64,000 nucleotides of DNA from positions 434,001-498,000 of the forward strand of contig NZ_JAOANI010000019.1 of NCBI RefSeq assembly GCF_025318105.1, given 5' to 3'. Below are positions 1-9,010 of the stretch, one piece after another; within the stretch, counting starts at the first letter, position 1, and each line of letters begins with the position of its first letter. This stretch comes from Venatoribacter pacificus (GTDB lineage Bacteria > Pseudomonadota > Gammaproteobacteria > Pseudomonadales > Oceanobacteraceae). The notes beneath the pieces are model-generated. The model was not told the origin of the DNA. It made no database searches and saw nothing but the letters and a program-made list of their open reading frames with translations. The position numbers were made by a program, and so were the translations under genes.

Positions 1-263
1 GCAAAACGCTGCAGCAGTTCCGGCGATTGATCAGCATCCACTTTGAACAACAGCACCTGCCCCTGCAGCTCGCTCACCTGCTTCTCAAGCAGCGGCAATA
101 TCGCCCGGCATGGCGCGCACCAGCTGGCCCAGAAATCGAGCAATACCGGTACATCGCTGTGCAGCAGTTGCGCATCTGTTTGCCCGGACGATAACGAATA
201 AATCCAGGGGCTGGATGCGGGCTGTGGCTGCGATGCACTCACTGGCAAAGAGGTATCGGTCAT
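1..263 (-). CDS. Thioredoxin-family protein, 3' end cut by window edge
   Basis: The reading frame runs on the minus strand from an ATG at 263 off the left edge, giving about 87 visible residues. It has a short, Ser/Pro/Gln-rich N-terminus followed by a thioredoxin fold start: LLDFWASWCAPCR contains the canonical redox motif WCxPC with Arg after it, then LPLLEKQ and VLLFKVDAD. It should be a cytoplasmic thiol-disulfide oxidoreductase or a thioredoxin-domain co-chaperone of the CnoX/YbbN type. The N-terminal extension before the fold favours the latter, but the missing C-terminus (TPR repeats in CnoX) prevents a decision. No signal peptide is visible. It is divergent from another thioredoxin-like gene at 599. 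Confidence 0.85.
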   Translation of the reverse strand, partial: MTDTSLPVSASQPQPASSPWIYSLSSGQTDAQLLHSDVPVLLDFWASWCAPCRAILPLLEKQVSELQGQVLLFKVDADQSPELLQRF

Positions 264-598
264 AAACTCTGAGTGATTAGGTAATAGAGTGCGTATCCTA
301 ACGATTCGGCCGCTAAATGCTATCCAGATTGCGCTGTAGCGACTACCTGACGCTGGGTAACCAATCAGATGAGCCTGAAACTATCTGATTGCCCGACACA
401 ACGCCGCCCCACCCCAGTCCTGCGCAAAAAGCAGAAGAAACAGACCATTGGATAACGGTATAAAGGCTAAAAGGAATAAATCCGCAAGATCCACCACCAT
501 AATCACTGCCCCTAATGCTCCGGCAGCGCAGGAAAAGCTCCTCGCGCATACGGTATACTGCCGGCCACACAACAATGGCGATCTGCGGAACCGGCCCT
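264..598. other. Divergent intergenic region
   Basis: 335 bp between two divergent thioredoxin-fold genes. I see a -10-like TATACT at 554-559 on the plus strand but no convincing -35 in front of it, and no clear promoter for the leftward gene. Open frames in this stretch are short and lack coding character. No hairpin with a T-tract is present. Confidence 0.5.
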
Positions 599-1366
599 AT
601 GACTGCTCCTTCACACCAGACACACAAGCCAACGCAAAAGCCTGGCGATCATGCTGACTCTGCACCGTTTCATGGCCCAAATTCGGGCCATGCCACGACA
701 GCCAGTTCGGCTAAAAACGTCTGGCTCGCCGTGCTGGTGAGCATTTGGTTAGCAGCAACAATGGCCGGGCTGTGGTGGTTTCAGCAGCAGAACGTCCGTC
801 CGTTTGTCGCCGTCACAGACGATGCGCGCTTCTGGCAGGCCAGTCAGATCAATCAGATGCTGCAACCACTGCTGCTGCAATTACCGTCAAACCAAACGGC
901 GCTGTCCGCGGCGAACCACCAGGTAACGCTGCTGCATTTCTGGAACCCCGATTGCCTGTGCAACCAGCTCAGTCAGCGCCATTTCGATGGTCTGATCAGC
1001 CAGTTTAAAGCCGATCAATTACGCATTATTGTGGTTGCCGCACCGGGCACCAGTGATGAGCAGTTGCAACAGTTCCGGCAGCTGAACGGCAGCCGAATGG
1101 AGGTTATACGTCAGCCACAAGGCATCGATTTGCCCCTGCCCAGCAGCCCGGCGCTGGCCCTGCTAAGCCCACAAGGTGAACTGGGTTACTTTGGCGCTTA
1201 TGGTTTCGGCGCTCTTTGCACCGTCGCCAATGATGACTTCTTCCCGAATATCGTGCGCGAACTGAGCACAAAAGGTTACGGCCCGTTTGCCAATGTCGCT
1301 GGTGATGGCTGTTTCTGCGCCTGGCCACACGCCAGATCATCCGCAGAAGAAATAACGGCACGCTAA
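599..1366 (+). CDS. Membrane-anchored thioredoxin-like protein (DUF6436 type)
   Basis: 255 residues from the ATG at 599; upstream in-frame ATGs at 515 and 575 are possible but lack a better ribosome site. A polar N-terminus is followed by one membrane helix at about residues 40-60 (VWLAVLVSIWLAATMAGLWWF). A thioredoxin-like domain follows, with WNPDCLCN at about 115-122, where the redox cysteines form a CxC pair (C119, C121) instead of CxxC. A second pair, CFC, lies near the C-terminus. This arrangement matches what I recall of the DUF6436 family, whose function is not established. A periplasmic thiol role is inferred. It converges with tgpA: the two stop codons overlap at 1363-1366. Confidence 0.7.
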   Translation: MTAPSHQTHKPTQKPGDHADSAPFHGPNSGHATTASSAKNVWLAVLVSIWLAATMAGLWWFQQQNVRPFVAVTDDARFWQASQINQMLQPLLLQLPSNQTALSAANHQVTLLHFWNPDCLCNQLSQRHFDGLISQFKADQLRIIVVAAPGTSDEQLQQFRQLNGSRMEVIRQPQGIDLPLPSSPALALLSPQGELGYFGAYGFGALCTVANDDFFPNIVRELSTKGYGPFANVAGDGCFCAWPHARSSAEEITAR

Positions 1367-3417
1367 CCGGCGCGCAACTGCCGCCGTATTTTCGCCAGCG
1401 AACGTATCAGCTGGTGCTGCTGTTGCTGTGCGCTGCGTGGGTCCGGCGGTGGCTGATAGAGCAACCGGTTAATCTCTGTCGCCAGCCACAGCAGTAAACT
1501 TTTCTGTTGTGGGCAATGCTGCGCCAGCCGCTGCAGGTAGTTGGCGGCCGTTTCACCCGGCTGCGGCTCGATACCCAACTTGCGGCCTTTGTCCTGCAAT
1601 CGCTGCCAGCTGCGCATAAACGGCGACAACGGTGCCGGACGCTGCCGCCACCAGACAATCAGCGAAGCCAGCAGGAAGAAACCGCCAAAGCTGCCGCCCA
1701 GAACATAAAGTCCTTGTTTGTAGTCTTCCAGCCCCAGCCAGCCATTGAGAAAACTCTTCTGCCGCTTGCCGTCATACGACAACACCCACAGTTGCCAGTA
1801 ATAATTCAGACTGTCCATCTGCAGGCGCAGCTGGTTTAACCAGCTGACGCCTTTAAAGCGATGCGGCGACAGCAGATTATCCTGCAGGAAGGTTCCTTCT
1901 TCAGCGACCGCACGTTCCAGCCCAAACTCAATACGCTGCGGCGCAACCGCCGCGGTCGGATCGACCCGTATCCACCCTTGTCCGCTGAGCCACACTTCCG
2001 TCCAGGCGTGGGCATCGTACTGACGCACGGTTAAATAACCGTCGGTGGCGTTCCATTCACCGCCCTGATAGCCGGACACCACCCGAGCCGGAATCCCTGC
2101 GGCACGAGCCAGGAATACAAGCGCACCAGCATAATGAGCACAGAAACCACGGCGCTGATTAAACAGAAAGTCGTCAATCTCCTCGCTGCCCATTACCGGT
2201 GGTTTCAGGGTGTAGTAAAAATCCTGCTCACGGAAATGGCGTAACAACCCATTGATGTAAGCGGCATCATCGCCAGCCTCTGCACGGCGCTGCTGCGCCC
2301 AGGCCAGCGCCTGCGGATTACGCTCGCGCGGCAGTTGCAGGTTCTGACGCTTTTCAAGTCCGGCCAATCCGTCTTCACTGATGCTGACCGAAGGCCAGGA
2401 CAGCGCCTGATACCGTTTGCGTTCATGCAGCGGCCGCCTGGCAACCAGACGGTCATCCATGGTCATGCCGGTACGCTCTTCCTGAGCCGACACACCCCGC
2501 AGAGAAAACAGCCACTTTTCACCGGTGCTTTCCTGGATGATGTCGTAACGGATAAGCCCTTCTGCCTGCGCCGGGGGTTGCCAGCTTTGCGGATACCACT
2601 GCACCTCGGACGTCACGCCACTGGGCTGCCAGCGGCGACCATCGTAGTTATCCAGAATTAACGCACGCCAGTAAAGCTGATCACGGGCCGGTATCTGGCC
2701 ATCGCTGAACGACACGCGAAAAGCCAGTTCATCAGATTGACTGAGCTCGGCAATATCACCCGGTGCCATTTCTGCCGACAAACCGGTTTTTGCCTTACCC
2801 GATTGCAACGCAATGCTCCACAACGGCGCCAGGCGCGGAAACAGCAGATACAGCACCAGCATCAGCGGCAGCGACATCAACAGAATACCGGCCGCCAGCT
2901 TTGCCGCCCGGCGGCTGCGCCGTACACTGCCAGCATCGCGGGTAAAACTGTTCTGATGCAACGCAACCAGGGCGCTGGTCAGCAACCATACCGTCAGAAT
3001 GCCGTATAAACCCGTCAGAAGGCCCTGATCAAACAGAAAGCCGGTACCGAGCAGAAAATACCCCAGAAAAATCACCACATAACCGTCACGGCGACTGCGC
3101 ATTTCCAGCAGTTTGAGCAGGCAGGCAGCAATCAGAAATGCCGCAGCACTCTCCAGCGTGAAGGTTTTATCAAACGCTACGATCACCGCAGCCGACGCCG
3201 CAACAACCGCCACCGCCTTGGCCCAGCGATTGGGGTAGGACAAACGGCCAAGATGGGTCAGGCCGCGCCAGATAAGAACAAACAGCGCCAGCCCCCACAT
3301 CCATAGCGGCAGATGCTGTGAATGTGGCAACAACGCGGCGACATTACTGCCCAGCAGCCAGAACAAGGCGCTGCGCGGAATCTGCAGATCGGTATTGGAA
3401 TAACGGTTGGCGCTCAT
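1363..3417 (-). CDS. tgpA: TgpA-type membrane transglutaminase-like protein
   Basis: 684 residues. About six hydrophobic segments fill the first 200 residues (DUF3488 region). A periplasmic transglutaminase-like core follows, with the triad visible as C426 in RRGFCAHYA, H470 in QYDAHAW and D486 in IRVDPTAA. One more membrane helix lies near 570-590 and a DUF4129-like tail closes the protein. The length and order match Pseudomonas TgpA, an inner-membrane protein with a periplasmic catalytic domain. Its substrate is not known from sequence. The ATG at 3417 overlaps the stop of the upstream DUF58 gene by 4 nt (ATGA), so the three genes moxR-DUF58-tgpA are very likely translationally coupled. Confidence 0.93.
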   Translation of the reverse strand: MSANRYSNTDLQIPRSALFWLLGSNVAALLPHSQHLPLWMWGLALFVLIWRGLTHLGRLSYPNRWAKAVAVVAASAAVIVAFDKTFTLESAAAFLIAACLLKLLEMRSRRDGYVVIFLGYFLLGTGFLFDQGLLTGLYGILTVWLLTSALVALHQNSFTRDAGSVRRSRRAAKLAAGILLMSLPLMLVLYLLFPRLAPLWSIALQSGKAKTGLSAEMAPGDIAELSQSDELAFRVSFSDGQIPARDQLYWRALILDNYDGRRWQPSGVTSEVQWYPQSWQPPAQAEGLIRYDIIQESTGEKWLFSLRGVSAQEERTGMTMDDRLVARRPLHERKRYQALSWPSVSISEDGLAGLEKRQNLQLPRERNPQALAWAQQRRAEAGDDAAYINGLLRHFREQDFYYTLKPPVMGSEEIDDFLFNQRRGFCAHYAGALVFLARAAGIPARVVSGYQGGEWNATDGYLTVRQYDAHAWTEVWLSGQGWIRVDPTAAVAPQRIEFGLERAVAEEGTFLQDNLLSPHRFKGVSWLNQLRLQMDSLNYYWQLWVLSYDGKRQKSFLNGWLGLEDYKQGLYVLGGSFGGFFLLASLIVWWRQRPAPLSPFMRSWQRLQDKGRKLGIEPQPGETAANYLQRLAQHCPQQKSLLLWLATEINRLLYQPPPDPRSAQQQQHQLIRSLAKIRRQLRAG

Positions 3418-4391
3418 CGCTCACCTCCGTCAAAGCCATGCAGAGCCAGCGCTTCCAGACAGCGATCACGATGGCCATCGCTGTGATCCGGGGCAATGTC
3501 TTTACCTGGCAGCCGCAGGCCATAACGCCAGCCGAGCTGATGCGCCTGCAACACCCAGCCACACAACCGCGACAATCTTACTTCGGTTGTCTGCGGTGCC
3601 AGCACATCCCAGTCAAGCCAGCAGGTTGCGCCTTCGTCATGGTCAAAGTCTTTGCTAACCAGACCTTTGCCGCGGGCCAGCTGTTTCCAGGCAATCTGGC
3701 GCATGGAGTCGCCGGGTTGGTAATTACGCAGCCCCTGAAAATCCTGCTGACCGGACACGGTCGACGGTGCGCCAATGAGCTGATCGCCCTGCTCGCCATT
3801 GGCAAACACAAAGGGCACGGTTTCCGGCCTGGGGTAAACCAGTGCATTAAAGTCGAGTTTCACCCAGGTCCAGGTATTGAACAGGCCCAGCGGAAAACGC
3901 GAATCCAGACGCAGACGTTCGGCCTGCAGCGGGCCACGTTTGGCCGTACGAAAACTCAGTGCCAGCGTGCGGGTTTGCGCGGTATCGACGTCCGTCAGCT
4001 GGGACGGATTGTCGGGAAAACCCAGCAACAACGCTTCGTGGTAGCGTTTTTTTGCCGCCGTTAAACGCAGCGGTAATTCAATCACATCACCGGCAAAACA
4101 GGGATACGCGCGCCCGGCAGCCAGCGTCAGTCCGGACAGATTGCGAAAGGTAAACATCATCGCCGCCAGCGACACACTGAACAGCCAGAACGTCAGGCCG
4201 TAAATCAGGCTGTTCTGGTAGTTAATCGCGGTGAGCAACAACACAATCAACAGCAGCGTGAACAAAAACCCGGTGCGCGTCGGCAGGATAAAAATGGATT
4301 TATGATTAAGCGTTACCTGAGGCGCGGGCGGAATGCGCCGGTCGAGCCAACGCTTCCAGCGCTCACGCCAGCGCCCGGTCAATGACGTCAT
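3414..4391 (-). CDS. DUF58 domain protein
   Basis: 325 residues. Two hydrophobic helices at about 35-75 are followed by a DUF58 domain. Its signature can be read as FQGLRNYQPGDSMRQIAWK, then SKDFDHDEGATCWLDWD, which begins the von Willebrand A-like part. DUF58 proteins usually act with a MoxR AAA ATPase and are thought to assist assembly or maturation of a partner. Here that partner is probably the TgpA transglutaminase encoded next. ATGA overlaps join it to both neighbours. The short C-terminus after the VWA start is usual for this branch. Confidence 0.92.
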   Translation of the reverse strand: MTSLTGRWRERWKRWLDRRIPPAPQVTLNHKSIFILPTRTGFLFTLLLIVLLLTAINYQNSLIYGLTFWLFSVSLAAMMFTFRNLSGLTLAAGRAYPCFAGDVIELPLRLTAAKKRYHEALLLGFPDNPSQLTDVDTAQTRTLALSFRTAKRGPLQAERLRLDSRFPLGLFNTWTWVKLDFNALVYPRPETVPFVFANGEQGDQLIGAPSTVSGQQDFQGLRNYQPGDSMRQIAWKQLARGKGLVSKDFDHDEGATCWLDWDVLAPQTTEVRLSRLCGWVLQAHQLGWRYGLRLPGKDIAPDHSDGHRDRCLEALALHGFDGGER

Positions 4392-5314
4392 ACCAGAACC
4401 GGCACCGAATTCAGAATACGCTGCGATACGCTGTGTGCCCCGCCATCTGCGGCCTCAGCCAGACGATGATCCACCACTGCGGGTAATACCGCCTGAATAT
4501 CTTCCGGCAACAAATGCTGACGATTGCCATCCACCAGAGCCCAGGCTTTGGCGCTGCGTAACAGCGCCAGCGCGCCACGCGGTGACAGACCATACTGGTA
4601 GCCACCTTCGTAGCGGGTAAAGGCGATGATGCGCTGCACATAATCCAGCACGCTGGCCGAGGCCTGCACGTTATTTACCTGCTGCTGTAATTGTGCCAGT
4701 TCCTGCGTGCTCAGCATCGCTTGCAGATTGCTGGCCATGGTACGGCGGTCGCGGCCTTCGAGTAATTCACGCTCGGCTTTTTCGTTCGGGTAGCCCAACT
4801 GAATACGCATTAAAAAACGGTCAAGCTGTGATTCCGGCAGTGGAAACGTCCCCGATTGTGATACCGGGTTTTGCGTGGCGATGACAAAAAACGGCAGCGG
4901 CAATGGCCGGGTTTCCCCTTCGACCGTTACCTGACCTTCTTCCATCGCCTCCAGCAGCGCACTTTGCGCCTTAGGCGTTGCCCGGTTAATTTCATCCGCC
5001 AGTAACAGCTGGGTAAATACCGGCCCCGGATGAAAACGGAAACGGCCAACATCGGAGCCCACTTCGCGCTCAAAAATACTGACGCCAAGAATATCCGCCG
5101 GTAATAAATCGGAGGTGAACTGAATGCGGTTATATTTCAGCCCTAACACACCCGCTAAAGCATGTGACAACGTGGTTTTTCCCATTCCGGGCAAATCTTC
5201 GATCAACAGATGACCACGGGCCAGCAGGCAACTGAGTGCCAGCTTGAGCTGCTCTTCTTTACCAAGAATGACAGCACTGAGCTGCTCCAGCGCACGTTGA
5301 ATCGGAGTGGTCAT
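4388..5314 (-). CDS. MoxR-family AAA+ ATPase
   Basis: 308 residues, the usual MoxR length. Walker A is LPGMGKTT (41-48), Walker B LLLADE (103-108) and sensor 1 IATQNP (145-150). The region after Walker B, INRATPKAQSALLEAMEE, is typical of the family. MoxR ATPases act as chaperone-like remodelers for VWA-domain partners. The directly overlapping DUF58 gene is the expected partner. This is the first gene of the three-gene set. The start ATG at 5314 lies after a GGAAC-type ribosome site. Confidence 0.95.
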   Translation of the reverse strand: MTTPIQRALEQLSAVILGKEEQLKLALSCLLARGHLLIEDLPGMGKTTLSHALAGVLGLKYNRIQFTSDLLPADILGVSIFEREVGSDVGRFRFHPGPVFTQLLLADEINRATPKAQSALLEAMEEGQVTVEGETRPLPLPFFVIATQNPVSQSGTFPLPESQLDRFLMRIQLGYPNEKAERELLEGRDRRTMASNLQAMLSTQELAQLQQQVNNVQASASVLDYVQRIIAFTRYEGGYQYGLSPRGALALLRSAKAWALVDGNRQHLLPEDIQAVLPAVVDHRLAEAADGGAHSVSQRILNSVPVLV

Positions 5315-5458
5315 GGCGGTTCCTGTTACTGCGATAAATAAAACCCAAGCATAAGTGACTCGCCGTCACAGGGAAATGGGCAGACACTCAGGCTGAGGAA
5401 AGAAGCACAGTATCGCGCGTAAAGAATGGTCAGGCCGACCGTTGTGCGGAAAACAGAC

Positions 5459-5494
5459 AAAAAAAACGGGTACTGCCTGCGCAGCACCCGTTTT
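5459..5494 (-). terminator. Rho-independent terminator of metZ
   Basis: A hairpin of ACGGGT and CTGC arms with a 4-nt loop is followed on the minus strand by eight T residues (plus-strand A-run 5459-5466). It lies 36 bp past the metZ stop. The plus-strand side carries TTTT, so weak termination in the other direction is possible. Confidence 0.9.
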
Positions 5495-5530
5495 CTATAT
5501 CCATTGTTCAGGTCCGGTCAGAACAGCTAT

Positions 5531-6745
5531 TTATAAAGCATCCAGACCGCGCGCCAGATCACGCTGAATATCAGCAATATTCTCCAGACCCACAGCAACA
5601 CGCAGTAAAGCCTGAGAAATACCGGCCTTCTGCCGCTCTTCTTCACTCAGACGACCATGCGTGGTAGTGCCCGGATGAGTGATGGTGGTTTTTACATCGC
5701 CGAGGTTGGCGGTAATAGAAATCATGCGGGTGGCGTCCACCACCTGCCAGGCTTCATCACGACCACCGGTCACTTCAAACGATAAAACACCACCAAAACC
5801 ACTTTGCTGTTTTTTCGCCAAAACGTAGCCCGGATGATTTTCCAGGCCGCAATAATTCACGGTTTTAACGTTAGGATGCTGTTGCAGCCATTGCGCCAGC
5901 TGCAGTGCATTTTCACTGTGCGCTTTCATGCGCAGCGACAGGGTTTCCAGACCTTTGGTAAATACCCAGGCATTAAACGGACTCATGGTCGGGCCCGCTG
6001 AACGCAGCACACCAACAACAGGTTCAATCAGTTCTGCCGAACCAACAACCGCACCGCCAACACAGCGCCCCTGACCATCGATGTATTTAGTTGCAGAATG
6101 CACCACCAGATCTGCGCCCCACTGCAAGGGTCTTTGCAGGGCCGGAGTACAGAAGCAGTTATCAACTACAAATAAAGCGTTAGCCGCTTTAGCGATTGCA
6201 GCAATGCCTTCCAGATCAGCCACGTCATTCAATGGATTGGATGGGGATTCCAGAAAAAATAACCGCGTATTTTCCCGGGTTTTATTTTTCCAGTCATTCA
6301 GATCCAGCAAGTCGACATAATCGATCGACACATTAAATTTACGCAGGAATTTTTCGAACAGCATAATGGTGCTGCCGAACACACTGGCCGAACACAAAAC
6401 GTGATCACCGGCTTTCAGGTGAGCCAGCGCCACGGCATAAATGGCGGCCATACCTGAGGATGTTGCCGCACAGGCTTCACCACCTTCCAACGCAGCCAAA
6501 CGGTCTTCAAAAGTGCGTACGGTTGGATTGGTGTAACGTGAATACACGTTACCCGCCGATTCACCGGCAAAACGTGCTGCCGCTTCCGCCGCAGAATTAA
6601 ATACATAACTACTGGTTGGAAAAATCGCTTCCGAGTGCTCACATTCGGCACTGCGTACCTGACCGGCGCGCACCGCCAGAGTCTCGAAGGCACAGCCTTC
6701 GAGATCTGACTGATAACGATCATTAAATTGCGAAAAATCTTTCAT
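5531..6745 (-). CDS. metZ: O-succinylhomoserine sulfhydrylase
   Basis: 404 residues of a Cys/Met-metabolism PLP enzyme. The PLP lysine is K220 in VHSATKYIDGQGR, and the phosphate-binding SSGMAA is near 96-101. The CVGGAVVG and SAGPTMSPFNAWVF stretches are those of MetZ rather than MetB. It converts O-succinylhomoserine and sulfide to homocysteine in methionine synthesis. metZ directly after purF is the order in pseudomonads and relatives. It ends at a strong terminator. The gap to purF contains a short tandem repeat. No SAM-type riboswitch is evident in the 73-bp gap. Confidence 0.95.
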   Translation of the reverse strand: MKDFSQFNDRYQSDLEGCAFETLAVRAGQVRSAECEHSEAIFPTSSYVFNSAAEAAARFAGESAGNVYSRYTNPTVRTFEDRLAALEGGEACAATSSGMAAIYAVALAHLKAGDHVLCSASVFGSTIMLFEKFLRKFNVSIDYVDLLDLNDWKNKTRENTRLFFLESPSNPLNDVADLEGIAAIAKAANALFVVDNCFCTPALQRPLQWGADLVVHSATKYIDGQGRCVGGAVVGSAELIEPVVGVLRSAGPTMSPFNAWVFTKGLETLSLRMKAHSENALQLAQWLQQHPNVKTVNYCGLENHPGYVLAKKQQSGFGGVLSFEVTGGRDEAWQVVDATRMISITANLGDVKTTITHPGTTTHGRLSEEERQKAGISQALLRVAVGLENIADIQRDLARGLDAL

Positions 6746-6784
6746 ATCGCACCTGTTTTTCAGGGCCCTGTTTAAGAATCCAAC

Positions 6785-6833
6785 CTCAGAATTCAGTTTC
6801 AGGGCTCAGGATTCAGTTTCAGGACTCAGTTTC
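6785..6833. repeat. 20-bp tandem repeat over the purF stop codon
   Basis: Two near-identical 20-bp units (6785-6804 and 6805-6824, of the form CTCAGnATTCAGTTTCAGGn) and a partial third (6825-6833). Only two positions differ between the full copies. The purF stop (6819-6821) lies inside the second unit, so the last PurF residues (ETES) are encoded by repeat sequence. Confidence 0.9.
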
Positions 6834-8339
6834 GTTGTGCAGATCAATGGCAACATTAGCCACCGCCGCGCGCTTGCCTTTGCTGGCATCGTTACGCAGC
6901 TGTGACAAACGATCGAAGTACGCTTCGTTAATATCGCCGGTTACGTATTCACCGGTAAATACCGAGCAATCGAACGAACGCACTTCGGTTTTACTGCCTT
7001 CCAGACAGGCACTGATCAGATCATCCAGATCCTGATACACCAGCCAATCGGCGCCGATTTCTTTGGCAATGTCATCGGTGCTGCGGCCATGGGCGATAAA
7101 TTCTTCTTTCGCCGGCATATCAATACCGTATACGTTCGGGTAACGCACAGCAGGAGCGGCGGAAGCAAAGTAAACTTTGTTGGCACCGGCTTCTCGCGCC
7201 ATTTCAATAATCTGTTCGCAGGTTGTTCCGCGCACGATGGAATCATCAACCAGTAGCACATTTTTACCGCGGAATTCCAGATCCAGCGCGTTCAGCTTTT
7301 GCTTAACCGATTTTTTACGCTGCTGTTGCCCCGGCATAATAAATGTGCGGCCGATGTAGCGGTTTTTCATAAAACCTTCGCGGTATTTCACGCCCAGTTT
7401 ATTCGCCAGTTCCAGTGCCGAAGAACGGCTGGTATCCGGAATCGGAATAACCACATCAATATCGTGTTCAGGATGCTCGCGCATGATTTTTTCGGCGAGT
7501 TTTTCGCCCATGCGTAAACGCGCTTTATACACCGCAATACCATCAATGATGGAATCCGGGCGGGCAAAATAAACATGTTCAAAAATACAAGGCGTCAGCG
7601 AGGTGTTTTCGGCACACTGCTGGGTAAATAACTCGCCCTGTTCGGTAATCACAATAGCTTCGCCCGGAGCAATATCACGCTCCAGCTTAAAGCCCAGCGC
7701 ATCGAGGGAAACAGACTCAGACGCCACCATATATTCAGGACCCTGATCGGTTTCACGACGGCCAAAAATAGCCGGGCGGATACCGTGCGGATCACGGAAA
7801 GCGACAATACCGTAGCCACTGATCATAGCCACCACAGCATAGCCACCACGGATACGGCGATGTACTTTTTCAACGGCTTTGAAAATAACTTCAGGCGATG
7901 GCTGCAGTTGTTTTTGCTCCTGCAACTCGTGCGCAAAAATATTCAGCAGCACTTCAGAATCGGACGTCGTGTTGATATGACGCAGATCTTCACGGTAAAT
8001 ATCTTCCGCCAGCTGCTCGGTATTGGTCAGGTTGCCGTTGTGCGCCAGCGTAATTCCGTAAGGTGAGTTGACATAAAACGGCTGCGCTTCAGCGGAGCTG
8101 GAGCTGCCAGCGGTTGGATAACGCACATGGCCGATACCCATATTGCCGGTCAGACGCTGCATGTGACGGGTCCGAAACACGTCGCTGACCAGACCGTTAT
8201 CCTTACGCAGAAACAGCTTATTCTCAAAGCTGGTAACAATACCGGCAGCGTCCTGACCACGATGTTGCAACACCGTCAGGGCATCATAGATGGCCTGATT
8301 AACATGGGTTTTAGCAACGATCCCCACAATTCCGCACAT
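6819..8339 (-). CDS. purF: Amidophosphoribosyltransferase
   Basis: 506 residues, full length. The N-terminal nucleophile cysteine follows the initiator (MCGIVGIV), with class II glutaminase motifs TLAHNGNLTN and HVRYPTAG. The phosphoribosyl-pyrophosphate loop is VLLVDDSIVRGTT (361-373). It catalyses the first committed step of purine synthesis, moving glutamine-derived ammonia onto PRPP. It lies 30 bp after cvpA, the classical cvpA-purF pair. The C-terminal few residues come from a short tandem repeat, a region that varies in the family. Confidence 0.97.
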   Translation of the reverse strand: MCGIVGIVAKTHVNQAIYDALTVLQHRGQDAAGIVTSFENKLFLRKDNGLVSDVFRTRHMQRLTGNMGIGHVRYPTAGSSSSAEAQPFYVNSPYGITLAHNGNLTNTEQLAEDIYREDLRHINTTSDSEVLLNIFAHELQEQKQLQPSPEVIFKAVEKVHRRIRGGYAVVAMISGYGIVAFRDPHGIRPAIFGRRETDQGPEYMVASESVSLDALGFKLERDIAPGEAIVITEQGELFTQQCAENTSLTPCIFEHVYFARPDSIIDGIAVYKARLRMGEKLAEKIMREHPEHDIDVVIPIPDTSRSSALELANKLGVKYREGFMKNRYIGRTFIMPGQQQRKKSVKQKLNALDLEFRGKNVLLVDDSIVRGTTCEQIIEMAREAGANKVYFASAAPAVRYPNVYGIDMPAKEEFIAHGRSTDDIAKEIGADWLVYQDLDDLISACLEGSKTEVRSFDCSVFTGEYVTGDINEAYFDRLSQLRNDASKGKRAAVANVAIDLHNETES

Positions 8340-8369
8340 GCGCGTATAACCTCAGCTGAAACTAAAAAA

Positions 8370-8864
8370 CTAATGGGTAAGAGACATCACCTGATCGGCA
8401 GCACCCGGCAGCGTTTTACGCGCCCAGTCAGCCAGCGTGGTCAGATGAGGGATAAAGACAGAGTCCTGCCACCAGGCATCCTGGGGCACTAACGTAAACT
8501 GCAGGCCGTACACGATGGCAACCAGCACCACCAGGCCACGGATAAGACCGAACACCATACCGAATACCCGGTCGGTGCCGCCCAGCCCGGTCATGCGCAC
8601 CATTTCAACCAACAGATGATTGATCATGGCGCCAATGGTGACGGTACCGGCGAATAAAATAACAAAGGCAAGAATCCAGCGCACCGAGTTGGTTTCTACC
8701 ACACCGGCCAATAACGTCGCGAGGTTGCCGCTGAACAGACGGGCAATAATAAAGGCTGCAATCCAGCTGGCCAGAGACAGAGCTTCCTTGACGAAGCCAC
8801 GTTTCAGACTGATCAGACTCGACACCGCCAGTACGGCCAGTATCACCCAATCAATTACCGCCAT
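8370..8864 (-). CDS. cvpA: CvpA family membrane protein
   Basis: 164 residues with four predicted membrane helices: roughly 5-22, 28-45, 62-82 and 100-125. It begins MAVIDWVILAVLAVSSLIS and contains the family motifs RGFVKE and GGTDRVFGMVFG. CvpA is an inner-membrane protein first named for colicin V production and is linked to envelope stress tolerance in enterics. Its biochemical role is not settled. Position immediately before purF is conserved across gammaproteobacteria. Confidence 0.95.
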   Translation of the reverse strand: MAVIDWVILAVLAVSSLISLKRGFVKEALSLASWIAAFIIARLFSGNLATLLAGVVETNSVRWILAFVILFAGTVTIGAMINHLLVEMVRMTGLGGTDRVFGMVFGLIRGLVVLVAIVYGLQFTLVPQDAWWQDSVFIPHLTTLADWARKTLPGAADQVMSLTH

Positions 8865-8898
8865 TGATCGCCCCGGAGCTGGAAATTAGAAAGCGCGC

Positions 8899-8907
8899 AG
8901 TATACCA
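8899..8907 (-). promoter_or_regulatory. Extended -10 promoter candidate for cvpA-purF
   Basis: On the minus strand TGGTATACT reads as an extended -10 (TGn before TATACT), about 35 bp upstream of the cvpA ATG. The expected -35 position holds only a weak CTTTCT. The site lies in the 146-bp gap between dedD and cvpA, large for this otherwise tight block. Confidence 0.45.
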
Positions 8908-9010
8908 AAGCGGCTCGCTGAAGAAAGCAGTACTTGGCCTGAGGCGCTGAAGTTACATGCGTTCGGGCTTCGCCAGTCAGGGATAAAACCGGCAAACAAG
9001 CATGACTGAC

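Noticed and set aside
3318..4064. Plus-strand frame of 248 codons
   Set aside because: Antisense to the well-supported DUF58 and tgpA genes; composition (Gln/His/Arg-rich) typical of shadow frames.
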